A stretch of DNA of 61,556 nucleotides from Priapulus caudatus (Eukaryota > Priapulida > Priapulimorpha > Priapulimorphida > Priapulidae), in NCBI RefSeq assembly GCF_000485595.1, contig NW_014577061.1, positions 1,216,062-1,277,617 of the forward strand, written 5' to 3'. Every line of letters begins with the position of its first letter. The first letter of the stretch is position 1. The notes beneath the pieces were generated by a model. The model ran no database searches. It was given only the letters and a program-made list of their open reading frames with translations, and had not been told where the DNA came from. Shown here piece by piece: positions 12,400-24,900 of the stretch. The position numbers were made by a program, and so were the translations under genes.

Positions 12400-12560
12400 A
12401 TAACATACGTCACGACGGTTCCCCTGATTTTCATAGGCTGGAGTGTACCATTATTGGAAAGTGGGCGGAGCTAGGGGGTAGCGGACGTTTGCGTTGCTAC
12501 GTGACGCTACGTCATCTGTACCCACAGGCGGCTGGCCACTCAGGCCTGACGACACGTCGA
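12400..12560 (-). promoter_or_regulatory. Candidate promoter, possibly of TP53INP
   Basis: A patch richer in CpG and GC than its AT-rich surroundings. It has a GC-box-like GTGGGCGGAGC and two CRE-like TACGTCA/CTACGTCAT sites. It is 2.6 kb upstream of the TP53INP start codon, which would need a 5' untranslated exon. Inference only. Confidence 0.22.
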
Positions 12561-12820
12561 CACCAGCAAAAAGACCAGGAACAAATAATACAGGCTGATA
12601 ACGTTATATTTTAGCTCCTGATTTTAGCAAACAAGTTTTAGGGCAACAGCCATTACGTGTAGAGATAATTTTATTTATGAAAGTTCTCAGACATCACGAA
12701 CTAGAATGTCTGACAAATGCTTGAACTGTACACTATATATATCAGGAGCTAATAATGACAAATAATTTTTATCATTATTACTATATTAGCTCCTGTATTA
12801 TGTATAGTGTATAACAGTAT

Positions 12821-13116
12821 ATATATACAAAACAATATTTTTTGTGAATTGCAAAATTGCAAATTTTCCACTGCGATCCGCAGTGTTGATCTATTGCCAT
12901 TTTATCCACTTCTCTCTCCATCTTCGTTCCCCTAGGACTTTTGAAGACTAACATTTATGAGATTATGAGGTTATATACAAGTTTAGGACTTGTATAAATA
13001 ACTGTTGTACATAAAAAATTGGAATTCTCCACCTTCGTCTTTGGCTAATTGCAAATTTGAAGCTTTCTTCTACTGCGATCTGTATTGTTAATCTGTAAGA
13101 CTGTATATTTGATCAA
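12821..13116. repeat. 295-bp direct duplication, copy 1 (ends at an assembly gap)
   Basis: Runs from ATATATACAAAACAATA to TTTGATCAA and is nearly identical to 13351-13644. Copy 1 stops exactly at the 10-N gap while copy 2 continues past TTTGATCAA. The N run therefore interrupts a repeat, and this may be collapsed or duplicated haplotype sequence. Confidence 0.9.
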
Positions 13117-13126
13117 NNNNNNNNNN
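13117..13126. other. Assembly gap (10 N)
   Basis: Run of ten N. The round number suggests a gap of unknown true size. Confidence 0.99.
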
Positions 13127-13313
13127 TTTACTATTTACGGTGACGTAATCACCTTAATATTAAAGTTAAGGGAGGGTCTAGGATCTCTTAAGTTAAGAGA
13201 AAAGTTACGAGAATTTTTAATTCTCTTAACTTTACGAAGTTTTTGGCAACGCTTTAAGAGAAAAACTTAAGTTTAAGGTTAATGTTAAGACTAATTTTTT
13301 TCTGGCAACGGGC
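13127..13313. mobile_element. Probable MITE, left end lost in the gap
   Basis: Between the duplicated segments is sequence dominated by permutations of CTTAAGTTAAGAGAAA and its inverse, ending TTTCTGGCAACGGGCCC. The self-complementary TTAAG/CTTAA blocks suggest a foldback element, but the left terminus is hidden by the N run. Confidence 0.4.
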
Positions 13314-13350
13314 CCCAGGAGTATATATATATCCCTATTATACACTCCTG

Positions 13351-13644
13351 ATATATACAAAACAATATTTTTTGTGAATTGCAAAATTGCAAATTTTCCA
13401 CTGCGATCCGCAGTGTTGATCTATTGCCATTTGATCCACTTCTCTCTCCATCTTCGTTCCCCTAGGACTTTTGAAGACTAACATTTATGAGATTATCAGG
13501 TTATATATACTTAGGACTTGTATAAATAACTGTTGTACATAAAAAATTGGAATTCTCCACCTTCGTCTTTGGCTAATTGCAAATTTGAAGCTTTCTTCTA
13601 CTGCGATCTGTATTGTTAATCTGTAAGACTGTATATTTGATCAA
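13351..13644. repeat. 295-bp direct duplication, copy 2
   Basis: Second copy of 12821-13116, differing by a handful of bases and a short indel near 13500. It is followed by CTTTGTCTCTCTC, which copy 1 lacks because of the gap. Confidence 0.9.
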
Positions 13645-13730
13645 CTTTGTCTCTCTCTATATTTTATATAGTTCCTTGGACTCCGAATACTAATCTTTAT
13701 GAGGTTGTAACTTGTAAGGTAAAAAATATC

Positions 13731-13802
13731 AAGTTGCAGAAAGACATTCAATCATGTGTGAAAGTAATGCAAGTTAATTTTAGAAGTAATTTTCTTGCAA
13801 TA
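13731..13802. repeat. Short dispersed repeat, copy 2
   Basis: Second copy of the segment at 11268-11341, here just right of the 295-bp duplication. Confidence 0.75.
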
Positions 13803-14689
13803 AAAAGAGACAAACTCTGACCTAATGCCATTCGTTAACACCTGCAATGTGGCTGGGGCAGGTTGTGGTACGCTGACGTTGAAAGTTAGGGTTGGTTGTT
13901 GTTGCTGCAAGCAGTGCGTCATGACCTTACGCGTGCACCCAGGCTCTGATTGCATAACGTTGACCTCGCTATACAATCTCACGGTAATTAGTTATTAGCA
14001 CACCAGTTGTATATATAATAGCCAGAATTATGTAAAGATTAATTTATTGACACAAGTAATTAGCTCACATATTCTATCACAGGCTGACAAAATTCTTACG
14101 TGTCTGTCTGGCTACATCAACCGTTTATTGTTGTACAATTTAGCTCATTTAATTTATTTAAATGAAGTTACAAAGGTGCAAAAAAACATAAATAATATTA
14201 AACGGCATGTAACAACAGACAACACCTTTATTGCAAATTGATATAAATATAGTGTACTGAAACATTTGGTATTCATTGCATTTAATGATACACAGATTAA
14301 TGACCGAGTAGATTTTCGATAGCTTATAACCATGCTCGCGTATACATACTCACTCTCAAAGCTTTTTCATATATATAACAGAGAAACACCTGCTATGTGC
14401 TCTATACTCTGTGCAGTACATATACATATATATATAATACATGCATAATACTAGGGAACAAGCTGGTTTGTGTATCTGTTCAGATTCGAAATGAGTTGAT
14501 TACATATAAATTAAATGTCTCATGATGGCTCATTGTGTTAGAGATCAGAGGTAGGATAGATACATATTAATAATATAACAAAAACCATGTGCATACCTTT
14601 GATATGGTATTTGATTGTATCTTTGATTGCTCGTGATATATTACTAATTTTAATCTGTACACATTTGCATATTATATACAACAATAAGC

Positions 14690-14977
14690 CAGGGTTCTGC
14701 CCACGGTGGGCGGCGGTGGGCGGGTGTGCCCGGCACTCGCGGTTGCCGCCCGTCACTATATATCTCCGCCCGGCACTAATTTTTGAGAAAAAAAAGAAAT
14801 AAAAAAGTCTAATATATGGGCTTTTTATTGCTCATAATCCAGGAAATTGAGTTTAAGACTATCAAAAATGAAAAATTTTCCAAGGGTGTGCCCCCTAACC
14901 CCCCTAGATTGGCTTCGCGCCTACGGTGCTTGCATCCTGGATGCGCCCGGCACTAAAAAATCCTGGACAGAACCCTG
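14690..14977. mobile_element. CAGGGTTCTG MITE with 5-bp TSD TAAGC
   Basis: Left end CAGGGTTCTGCCCA, right end TCCTGGACAGAACCCTG, inverted to each other. TAAGC flanks both sides (14685-14689 and 14978-14982). Inside are two CGCCCGGCACTA blocks. Termini look hAT-like but the duplication is 5 bp, not 8. Confidence 0.85.
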
Positions 14978-15238
14978 TAAGCTATTAGCAGATGCCAGAT
15001 GGTGTTCTAGCACAACAGTGGTGAGGTACAACGCTTTACTAAGCATGGGTTGGCAAGAGGTGATTTAATAAATATCTACATATCATGCCAGAAGAGATGT
15101 ATCATGAGTGCTACAAAAAAACTAGCAAGCCAGATACTAGTCTATTATCTGGAAATATCACAAACGCAAATTTTTTGCTGATCACTTAGCTGGCTATTTA
15201 CACAACAAACAGCATGCAAACACACGTAGCAAACGTAG

Positions 15239-15244
15239 TTTATT
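15239..15244 (-). terminator. Candidate poly(A) signal of the UPF0598 gene
   Basis: AATAAA on the minus strand, 95 bases past the UPF0598 stop codon. Confidence 0.5.
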
Positions 15245-15338
15245 ATATATAAGACAAAACAGATTTACTTACTATACTCAAAAGCAGCACGTTAGTTCTG
15301 CAGAGCTCTAGAGGAAAACGACCGCGCGACAGGTCACC

Positions 15339-18090
15339 TCAGCTGTCGTCTTCAACCATCGGCGCGACCTCGTTAGTCAGCACGTAACGACGTCCCTTCC
15401 AGTTGAAGTGCGTCGGCGGGGCTTGGTCGCCGCCCGGCCCGTGAAACTCAAAATGCTGGCTGAACTCGATGGCGAGGCCCGAGCGCACGAGCCCGATGTC
15501 TCCGACTTTGCCACGAGCGGGGTAGTACACCCGCCCGCTCCTCGGCAGCATGCACAGCTTCTGCGGCTCAAACTCGACCGACATCGTCGGCCCGCCGTTA
15601 TTGTAGATGAGCAGGTGCGCCGTGGCGCCGTCGACGCTCCGCTTCTCAACAATTTGCGTGTAGACGATCGGCCGATCGTCGCAGTGCACAAAGTTGCGCT
15701 CTCGGCCACAGAGCGAGAGGTAAGGGAATTCCCGGTAGCGCTCTGTCGTGTTCAGCCGCAGTCGTTTGAAGAAGAAGGACAGGAACGCCTTGTCTGTAAG
15801 GAAGGGAGAGAAAAAGTGGTAAATGCTGTGGCAGTGCTGCTTCTGGAATAGATTTTAAAACGGGACCTGCAAATTCAGCCAGTGCATTCTAGATTTTTTC
15901 TAACATTTACAGAAACTACCACCTATATATGAACAATACAGCTAGTTACAAAATTACTGTTTTCTTTCTAAATTCTATACATTTTTTTACATGAGAACTA
16001 TTGGGTTTCATAAACTGCCATAAACAAGCAACTACCTTGTTCACAGCACTCACACAGTAGTCACAGTACACATTTGGTTTACAGGATTATTGGCATATTG
16101 CCATTGCTTTCAATTAAATTTATATGCAAATATGTAGTGGCTTTTTTATAGGTTAATCAAATCAGACCAATATTATACATAATGAACATGTAGTGATCGT
16201 CTATGTACTGTTAGAAACTATGCACTTTCGCCAGTAGAAAATTTGGCAAATATAAGCCCATTCAGATGCAGCAATTCAGATGCAGCAATTCAGCTGTTAT
16301 GCAACTTGTAAATCATTTTACCCAAAAAACATTAGATTTTAGCTGTCACTTTTCAGAAAGAGAAGCAGCAGACTTTCTTACTTTCAATGCCTACTACAGT
16401 TCAATAATTTATTATATGAACAAACACATCTTTACAATTGTTATCATACCTTTAAAGCATGAAGTAAAATTCTTGATCTTTGTATCATCCAAGAATAACT
16501 AGAGATAAAAAGCAAACAATAACTTTTAAACCATTTAATTTTAAGCAACATTCCATCTAAACCTAAGATGAAAAGGTACATTCACACCAATCTAGAGGTG
16601 TGAAAGCGTAAGCGTCAAATTCACAAACTGCTCACTTCATTTCGAACTAGCACAGTACAAATACACAACCAATCACCTTGATCTTAATATCTGTTCACAG
16701 CCAAGTATACACTTGTTCTAATTATCACCCTTACACTCGGGCATAACTTAATAACATAGAGAAATCTAGTAAAATCCTGCGAAAAGTTTAAAATTTCTGG
16801 CAATGAAACAGAAGCAATTATTGGTTAGTATGAGTATTATAGTGGTGCACTGCATTCTGGTATAACTGTGCCCAGCTTCCATCCAAGAGAAGCACCGTCA
16901 CTCAGCTCCCCATACCAGTCAGTGGGACTTGCATAAAAATGGTGCCATACACACAGCTACAATTGGCCACAAAATTTAGTAGCACTGACAGTGATTTTCA
17001 GATGGTAACTAGCAATTAAATAAGTTTATTTACATTTCTATAGTGTAGATTTTATCACAAGATTTTTCTATCTCTTTGTGTAATCAAGTTCTACCCAAAT
17101 GAAAGGGTAATAATTTGTAAATATAAACAATTGCCTATATGCACGTGCAGATAGCAAGATGTAAGCAATTGATGATGTGCTCCTATTCTAATAGTTTAAA
17201 ACAAAGCGAGCAGTTTGAGAATTTGGCACTGATTTCCCACCAAACTTAATATTTTTGATAGTTTGTGCAGTGGTGTACATCGTGGTTAGACCAACTTGTA
17301 CTTGTAGAAGAGTATCGATCTTAACCGCACACACGTGGAATAGCTAGCAATATGCTATATATAGTACATAAATTATTTTAAACATTATAACTTGTATGGT
17401 AGTACGTGTGGCTATGCCTCAGGCTCTGTGAGACTGTGTCACTCTGAGTCTGTCTGTACAGTGTCAGGGGCGGATCCAGAGGGTTCGGGTGACCAGTTTC
17501 CATATGTTCTTCTGCAGCTGGGGGGTCTGGGGGAATGCCTCCCCGGGAATTTTTTAAAAATTAGGCTATATTTGGTGCATTCTGGTGAATTTTGAGGCCT
17601 GTGACCGGTTTCTGGAAACCGGTGCAAACCGGCCTAAATCCGCGCCTGAGTGTACTGTGTAACACAGTACACCAAAATACTAGTATTGCCATTGGTGTAT
17701 TACTTGATCTAGTAGTAGTAAACTAATGCTAGTATTAGAGGCATGCTGATCGCCGTCGACATGCATATTTTTAGAGAACCGAGTGAAATCTTCATGACCT
17801 ACTTCTCTAGTACTACTACTAGTAGTAGTACTAGATAAAGAAAGTGAAAAAGAAAATGAGGCAGCAACCATAGATTAGATGATATATCTATAATATTATA
17901 ATACTAATACTAATACTAGTAATAGTAATACTGTAATAGTCCATACCTGACCCTGGTGATCGATGTAATAAAAGTATTCTCTTGTTTTTGGGTCTGGGCT
18001 TTGACCCTGCACGTAAATGACACGCTTGAAGATTCTGCCAGAGAAAAGCTCGCTGGCATAATGCTTTCTGACCGTTTTTAAAGAAATCAT
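15339..18090 (-). CDS. UPF0598 family protein (C8orf82-type), function unknown
   Basis: Three minus-strand exons: 18090-17947 (ATG, 48 codons), 16498-16450 (16 codons plus one base) and 15793-15339 (150 codons plus TGA). They give 215 aa, close to the roughly 216 aa I recall for human C8orf82. Family blocks are QGQSPDPKTREYFYYIDHQGQ near residue 30 (this position is approximate), LFLDDTKIKNFTSCFKD (exon 2), CGRERNF then DDRPIVYTQ (exon 3), and GLVRSGLAIEFS near the end. All junctions are GT-AG with matching phases (0, then 1). The in-frame GTG upstream of the ATG is ignored. The first 25 residues are basic and amphipathic, which could be a mitochondrial presequence, but that is inference. The gene is divergent from KATNB1. 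Intron 1 carries a 5-bp-TSD MITE and a decayed foldback. Confidence 0.93.
16600..17260. mobile_element. Degenerate foldback element in UPF0598 intron 1
   Basis: CAAATTCACAAACTGCTCACTTC near 16620 is matched in inverse by GAGCAGTTTGAGAATTTGGC near 17210. Parts of the left arm (ACAGTACAAATACACAACC, TGCATTCTGGTA) resemble the arms of the larger foldback at 20041-21049, so it may be an older copy. Boundaries are approximate. Confidence 0.4.
17465..17648. mobile_element. CAGGGGCGG MITE with 5-bp TSD AGTGT
   Basis: Left end CAGGGGCGGATCCAGA, right end CCTAAATCCGCGCCTG, inverted to each other. AGTGT flanks both sides (17460-17464 and 17649-17653). 184 bp, no coding potential. Confidence 0.85.
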
Positions 18091-18960
18091 GACCGTCGTT
18101 CTTCTACAATAACAATAACAAGCTAAATCGGGACCTTCACAACGTCTGACATGATTCTCCACACACGTTTTCGCCCTTCGACCTCCATAATACTGTAACT
18201 GGAACCGGATTTCCAGAAAATTATGGCCTAGTTTCTAATAATAGTAAATTTATTCCTATCAGTGCATTATATTACTTATAAAATAAATATTTAAATATTT
18301 ATTAATATTACTGGTCTTGATTAATATTGAGCCGTATACTTTTTGAAGTCTAAAGCTGTATGGAAACATGACGTACTTTTAGTTTGGACGAAAGAATGTA
18401 ATGGATGTATAAATAAAGCCTTTTAAAAGTTATTTTTATAATAATAACATTTTAAAGTATTGTTTTATAAGAGTAATATTATATATATGTGTATACTATG
18501 ATTTATTTTTATATGACTACAAAATCTTTATCAAAATTGCTTGTACTAAAAAAGCTAGAAATACACACTATCCGATATGTACGAGAATTCCGCGCCAATG
18601 AAAAGGCGAACTAGGAACATGGAACGAGGAAGCTAACTTCTTTGAATTTTGTGATACAGTAAACATTACTATTTAATTTTATTATTTATCACAAATTTAA
18701 AAGATTTTGTTGCTGATTGATATGTTCATGAAAATATAGCGGATTCCCCGCTTAATGGTTAGCGTGAAACTGTGGTTGTCCGTGCCACAGACAGTATTCA
18801 AGTTTCAAGTTGAATACCTGGCAATGATCGGCAATGATATCTGTTACTGCCTCGGGACTTCTCCGGTGTCTTCTAAAAGATTATAAATTATCAGGAAGAC
18901 GCCATGCCTCTCGGCTATAGCTGATGGTTCACACTATTCGTACCTCCTTTGACATTCACA
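18091..18960. promoter_or_regulatory. Head-to-head intergenic interval of UPF0598 and KATNB1
   Basis: The two start codons point away from each other with 870 bp between them, so this interval must hold both promoters or a shared one, unless 5' untranslated exons exist. It is mostly AT-rich with no CpG island or clear TATA box at a fixed distance. A CpG-bearing stretch is at 18580-18600. Confidence 0.45.
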
Positions 18961-21900
18961 ATGTCTATGCCGAGGACCGGCACAAAACGTGCTTGGAAAC
19001 TTCGTAAGTACTATGGCCTGTAACCACGGCACTGACTGGCATTTGTGACTGGCGCAAATCCACTTACTACTAATACTAGGCACCTTAGCCTTAGCCTTAA
19101 GTATCACGAAGTGATGCACAGATTTCTGGGTATCATCAACTGATGCACAGACTTTCCGTATATCAAGGAATGATGCAAAAACCCTAACCCTAACCCTAAG
19201 TCATAAAGTATAACCTTAGCCAGGCTTAGGTATCACGAAGGGTGACACTGTGTCACAGTGTGTGTTAAGGTTAGGGTTAGCCACAAGTTCCCTTCTCGCT
19301 TAACACTACGTTGGCGAGAGGTCACAGCCGACGCATTAGAATATTGTTCGGTCATGACGTGCGCCTGCTATTAAACGTAAAATTATGACTTTTTATGATT
19401 GTTACCGCTTTCTCTGTACTTCCACGCCTCAATTTATTATATGTGCGCTACTACTAAGCATGTATTTACGTGTCAGCCGAGTAATTATTTATAAATTGAT
19501 AAGATAAAACTAAAAAAAACACCGCCATTTTCCCATAGATATCCCATTATACGTAACGAAAATATACATGGCAAAACAGTACAAAAAGAGCATAAAGCAT
19601 CCCAGTATGGCGTTTTAAAACGTTCAAATAGTATGAATGCTGTTCGAAATTCTCTTATTAGACGTGTATTTCGAGTGAAATAGTAATTAAGAAGTGATGC
19701 GATAGTTGCAAACATGTAACAGGTGAGGTCAAATGTGATAACTGCATTATTTTATTTACGGAAATTTTACGAAATCTGCGAGTTTGTTTTAAGCTAGCTA
19801 CAGGCATTTCGTATGGAAGGGTGTCAGGCTCCTACGACGTGTAACAGTCGGAGAGCCTGGTCGGTTTAGGTTAGGGTTACTGGTTACAGTGGTTAGGGTT
19901 AGGGTTGGGGTTTTTGCATCATTCCTTGATATACGGAAAGTCTGTGCATCAGTTGATGATACACAGAAATCTGTGCATCACTTCGTGATACCTAAGGTGC
20001 CTAAAGTGGATTTGCACCTTTGTGACTTAATAAGTTAATTGGAACGTTTGTTACGTTTCAATAATAAAATGATGGTAAATAAACACGAAATATATTTACT
20101 ACCAAAGTCTTAATATTTCTCTACTCTCTTTCGCTTGTTATTACTGATAATTTCCTGTAAATGCCATTCAAATGCTCCTCTGCAACACATAACTCGTAAG
20201 TACACCGTATGCACGCTGCTGGACTCAAACATTGAAACAGCAAAATTATAGAGCAGGTGAGATAACATGACTGAGAAATTCGCACGACGCTCGCTTCGTT
20301 TCACACAATCACAGCACAAATACAAAACTAACAGCCTGCATTCTGGTACCTATGTGTAGCTAAATGTTTACTTGTTCGAAATTTAATTTTGTCAACTGGT
20401 ATGGCACACTTTGCTTAGATATCTGGTAAATTAATGCGGAAAACTCCCACTTGGCTAAAATGTAAATTGAAGTAAGTGCTTGTTAATCATCCGACACTCC
20501 GTAATCGCGCTACTCGATCGTTTTGGCCAATGAACCTAGCGTGTGTGGCGTGATTCCCACACACATGCTAGCTTGATCTTGTAGGCCTCGAAATGGAGTT
20601 CGGAAGCAGGGACGCTTGAACCCAGAATGCAATGCAGCGCCATTACTTATGTACTTGCTCCCTTTTACATTTTGACGGAGTGGGAGTTTTTCTCGGGAAT
20701 TTTATTAGTTATCTCTTGGTAAAGTGTGCAGTACCGGTTGGCAAAATAAAATTTTGAACAAGTGAACGTTTACCTACGCATAATGGAGACTGTTAATTGT
20801 GTATTTGTGCTGTGATTGTGTGAAACGAAGCGAGCGTCATGCGAATTTTTCGCTCACGATTTCCCACCTGCTCTCTAATTTTGTTGTTTGTGCACAGCAG
20901 TGTGTACTTGTGTGTTGCAGAGGAGCATTTGAACGACATTTACAGGAAATTATTAGTAATATAGGCGATACATAGTTGAGAAACATTAAAACTTTGGTAT
21001 TAAATACATTTCATGTTTATTTACCATCATTTTATGATTGACATGTTCCGAGAGCCTGTTTACTAGTAGTGCCAGTGGCAGTGCCAGTGGCAGTGCCAGT
21101 AATGTAATTTTGGTGCCCTTGGTGTGTGCACTTGTAGCTGTACAAATGGTACTGACTACTGTATCCAAATCTTAATTTACCTCAGATAAGCGCCTAACCT
21201 AGCTAAAACCGATTTACCTAACTTGCCTAGTGTACTGTAAGTACTACTGAGTCACGTAGTGTACCCATTTATCCCACTCACCACACTCCTCGCAGCTGTG
21301 AATTATTGCCCCTCTCTCATTGTGTGTTCATAGTGCATACATGTGCACATGCGTGTGCATGTGCGGGCTAAAAGCATATTTTTAGAAATTGTTGTTGCGA
21401 TTCTAATTGCAGATATTCTAATTGCTGGTAACAGTCAAAATGTCGATGTTATTGTTCTAATCTATAAGTAACTTATAGGGGTGCACCGGATCCATTTTTT
21501 TAAGTTCCGGCCGGAACCGGAACCAGCCGGAACTTGAAAAAAGTTCTGGCCGGAACTACCTGGCCGGAACCGGAACTTAAGCTGGGAATAAACTTGACAA
21601 TTTTGGCCCAGTATTGCGCAAACTCACTTGGCCTGAACGAAATATTATTAGCAGGCACAATGGCACATCACTCAGACAAGTAGGACAATGCTCAAAGTTT
21701 TAATTACAGGATGGTTGTTAGACCTGTGTATGAATCAGCTGCTTACAGTGCATAATTCTGGGATCTTATTTGCAAGCGAATTCTGTGGCAAAATCTGCAT
21801 GTTGCAGTATCCTGGTTTTGATCGGTTATTTTCAACTAACAGAGAGATACCATTTCTGTGGCTTTAAGAGCAGGGTTCTCCCCAGGATGAAATTGAAACA

Positions 21901-24900
21901 GGGGGGGAGGGGGGAGGGGAGGGGGAGGGGAAACTATGGGGGTCCGGGGGCCTGGTCGAATCACTGGCAGCAAGAACAAGTCCGCACCTGCAGCTACAAC
22001 ACACGCATCTATTGACTATATATAACAACATTATATATAGTTATATATAACTACTATAACAACTATAGCTACTGTAACAACTATAACTACTATAACAACT
22101 ATATATAACGTTGTTATATATAGTCAATAGATGCGTGTGTGCTGTAGCTGCAGCAGGGCTCGAATTAAGCGACGAGAAGGGCAAGGCAATTTTTTTAAGG
22201 CATGTGGGAAATTGCCTTGAATTTTCTCTAAAATGGAAGGGCACAGAGGCAATTATACAAGGCACCAAGGCAACTCTCAAAATTTGAGAAGGGCACAAAG
22301 GCACTTTTGTAAAATAAAGGAAAACTCATAACAAATTAGTACATCAACATCGTCTTGCTTTTAATGTACAAAACAATATGCCCCCATGTAAGCTTACACT
22401 GTAACATCGACGCCTGTACCCCCCTCTGCTAATGGAAGTACAGTAACAGGAAATTTTACATGCCCGTTATCAGGAGCGAATAATTATGTTATTATTCCCT
22501 CCTGCGACTATCGGTTTTAAACTCATCATTGCAACTACAGCACGCACGCGCACGTGTTATGTTGACTCGACTAAAAACGAAACTAGGGCAGTATATTAAA
22601 GGGCACGGACGGCAATTACACAAAAGGGTAAGGCAGGTGACTGCCGTCGGTCAGGTTGGATTTTCAGGGGCAGTACGGCGATTGATAGGGGCACCGACTG
22701 CAATTGCCGTCGGTGCCGTCGGTTAATTCGAGCCCTGAGCTGCAGGTGCGGACTTGTTCTTGCTGCCAGTGGGTCGAATGAGAATTCTTGCCGAGGTGGC
22801 TCCTCAATTGCCAGTAGCAGCAACGCCTCCAAAGCTGACTCACTCAGCCTGTTCCTCATGTAGTCATTTCCCAATTTTTTTTTTTTATTGGGGCGGAAAT
22901 AATTTAAACGTGGCGCAACGATTGAAACGGGGGGGGGGGATTTTCCCAAACAGGGCGGGCGCGCCCGGTTTGCGCAACGTAGGGAGAAGCCTGAAGAGTA
23001 TTTGATTTTAAAAGAAAATCTCGTGAATCGCCTAACATCAGTTAGGTTTAGTTCAGTTAGTTAGCCGATGTTTAAATGGCAAGCGTTTTTTGGGCAGAAA
23101 AGTGTGAAGTTGTTAACACTATATTGTCAGCAAGTTGATTCTATTAACTCTCAACTACATTCAGTGACTGATCTTTTGATCTTGATGACGCTTGTAGCAG
23201 AAATGAAATTAGGAAAAAGTTCCGGTTCCGGCCGACTGTTCCTGAAGGGTTCCGGCCGGAACCGGAACTCTAGAAAATTGTGGATCTGGCCGGATAGTTC
23301 TGGCCGGATCCAAGTTCCGGTGCACACTTCATTTGTTGTAAATCCATGTAGTGCTACTAAGGAAATATGGTGGAATATACTGTCTTTATTTTAATATGCA
23401 AGTGATGATAAGCTAGCTTTATTCCAACATTTACATTATTTTCAGTTAAAAAAGATTTATATGTCTAATAGTTTTGGTCCTGTATAATAACATCTGTGAA
23501 AAACAACTAAAACGTACCTTAAAAATGTCTATATTTGTTATTGTTGATTTTGTTTCTTATGCAATCTTTTATGGTGATTATGGTTTATGCCTTTATGGTG
23601 ACCTTAACATGATAGCTTGCACTTTCAGTTTCATTTTTGTACGATTACCAAACTAGGTTAGTGCTATATATATTCATGAGCACTTATGTGTAAAAAACTA
23701 AATATCAAAAATGCATATATATATATATGTCATTACAGGGAGAGCAACACAAAGCAGTGATGTTAGTAAATATAGTTTATTTGAGTCTAATTAATATTGA
23801 TCGACCAAAGATGTTACTTAGTAATTAAATTCATTCATTAATAATTGAAGCCTGATTTAACCAAAACTAGTTGTGGAAGATATGCCAGTTTGTGTTTATG
23901 TGATTACATAAGTGATACTGTTAACACAATAATTGCCTATATTGCAGAGGAATATGTAGCACATGCAGGCAATGTGAACTGCCTGGCACTCGGTCACAAG
24001 TCAGGTCGTGTGATCGTCTCAGGTGGTGATGATAAAAAAGTAAATCTTTGGCTTGTGGGCAAGCCAACATGCATAATGGTAAGCTTAAACTAAGTAATAT
24101 GCTTTATAGTGCCAGACTGTCTTTTGTAAGGTGATAGAAATAATTGGCATTACCAGTATATGCTTTATATCAAGTACATGCACCACCAATCAACCATCAA
24201 CCAGTCAATAATTTAGGCCCAAAGTAACTTTGCCAGGGGTGCCTTGTGTTGCATAATAAATTTGTTTTATGCGTATAACTAGTAGTGATTCAAATGCACT
24301 CATTGGTTTTGCAATGTCGTGTAATAAGACTCACGGTTATTATCAAAGCTGTCATAGCTTCTGATAGACATTTACTGAACCATATATTTAGAGTTTGTCT
24401 GGACATACCACACCCGTGGAGGCAGTGCGGTTTGGTGGTACTGATGACAGCATGGTCATTGCTGGGTCCATGTCTGGTGCCCTGAAGATCTGGGACCTAG
24501 AGGCAGCTAAAAGTAAGTGTCATCATTGTCATGTCAGAGTTTTATGTAGGCCAGCTGGGTTTGATTGCAATTATCAGACACATTTGCAATCGAGATTAAA
24601 ATTTACAATTAAATTTACCCTATTTTTACAGTTGGGCTTCAAATTTTCATAAGGCTATTAGTATTATACTTATAGTTCCATTATTTTATCAAAAATACCT
24701 TGTTCAGTATTTTCACTAAAAGCGTCAATGTTTTAAAATTTGGTAACGTTGGGAATGCTGCTTGTAAGCGTCAGCTCTTAGAACATGTTGCTATGTTTAA
24801 CAATGCTTTTTTGGGACGGGGCACATGCAGATCAATGTTTTTTGCACATAATAACATATAATCCACTGGAACTTACATGTATTGGCAGAACTTGAAAACG

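Larger units (their letters stand above)
9804..15238. other. Region upstream of TP53INP, without a recognised gene
   Basis: AT-rich DNA. Supported contents are listed separately: a short repeated segment (11268-11341 and 13731-13802), a CpG patch near 12400-12560, a 295-bp duplication around an assembly gap, and a CAGGG MITE at 14690. I see no ORF with a family motif. TP53INP 5' untranslated exons may lie here but cannot be placed from sequence alone. Confidence 0.55.
21871..22993. mobile_element. Middle nested element, CAGGGTTCTCCC ends, 5-bp TSD AAGAG
   Basis: Left end CAGGGTTCTCCCC, right end GGGAGAAGCCTG. AAGAG flanks both sides (21866-21870 and 22994-22998). Inside is a long hairpin whose arms (CACTGGCAGCAAGAACAAGT and inverse) are split by the inner hAT element. 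Ignoring that insertion the element is about 530 bp. Confidence 0.75.
21481..23325. mobile_element. Outer element of a three-level nest (GTGCACCGG ends)
   Basis: Ends are GTGCACCGGATCC and GGATCCAAGTTCCGGTGCAC. Both termini are dense in GGCCGGAACCGGAACTT blocks and their inverses. Flanking duplication is unclear (ACTT on both sides only). It contains a second element at 21871-22993. KATNB1 intron 1. Confidence 0.7.
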
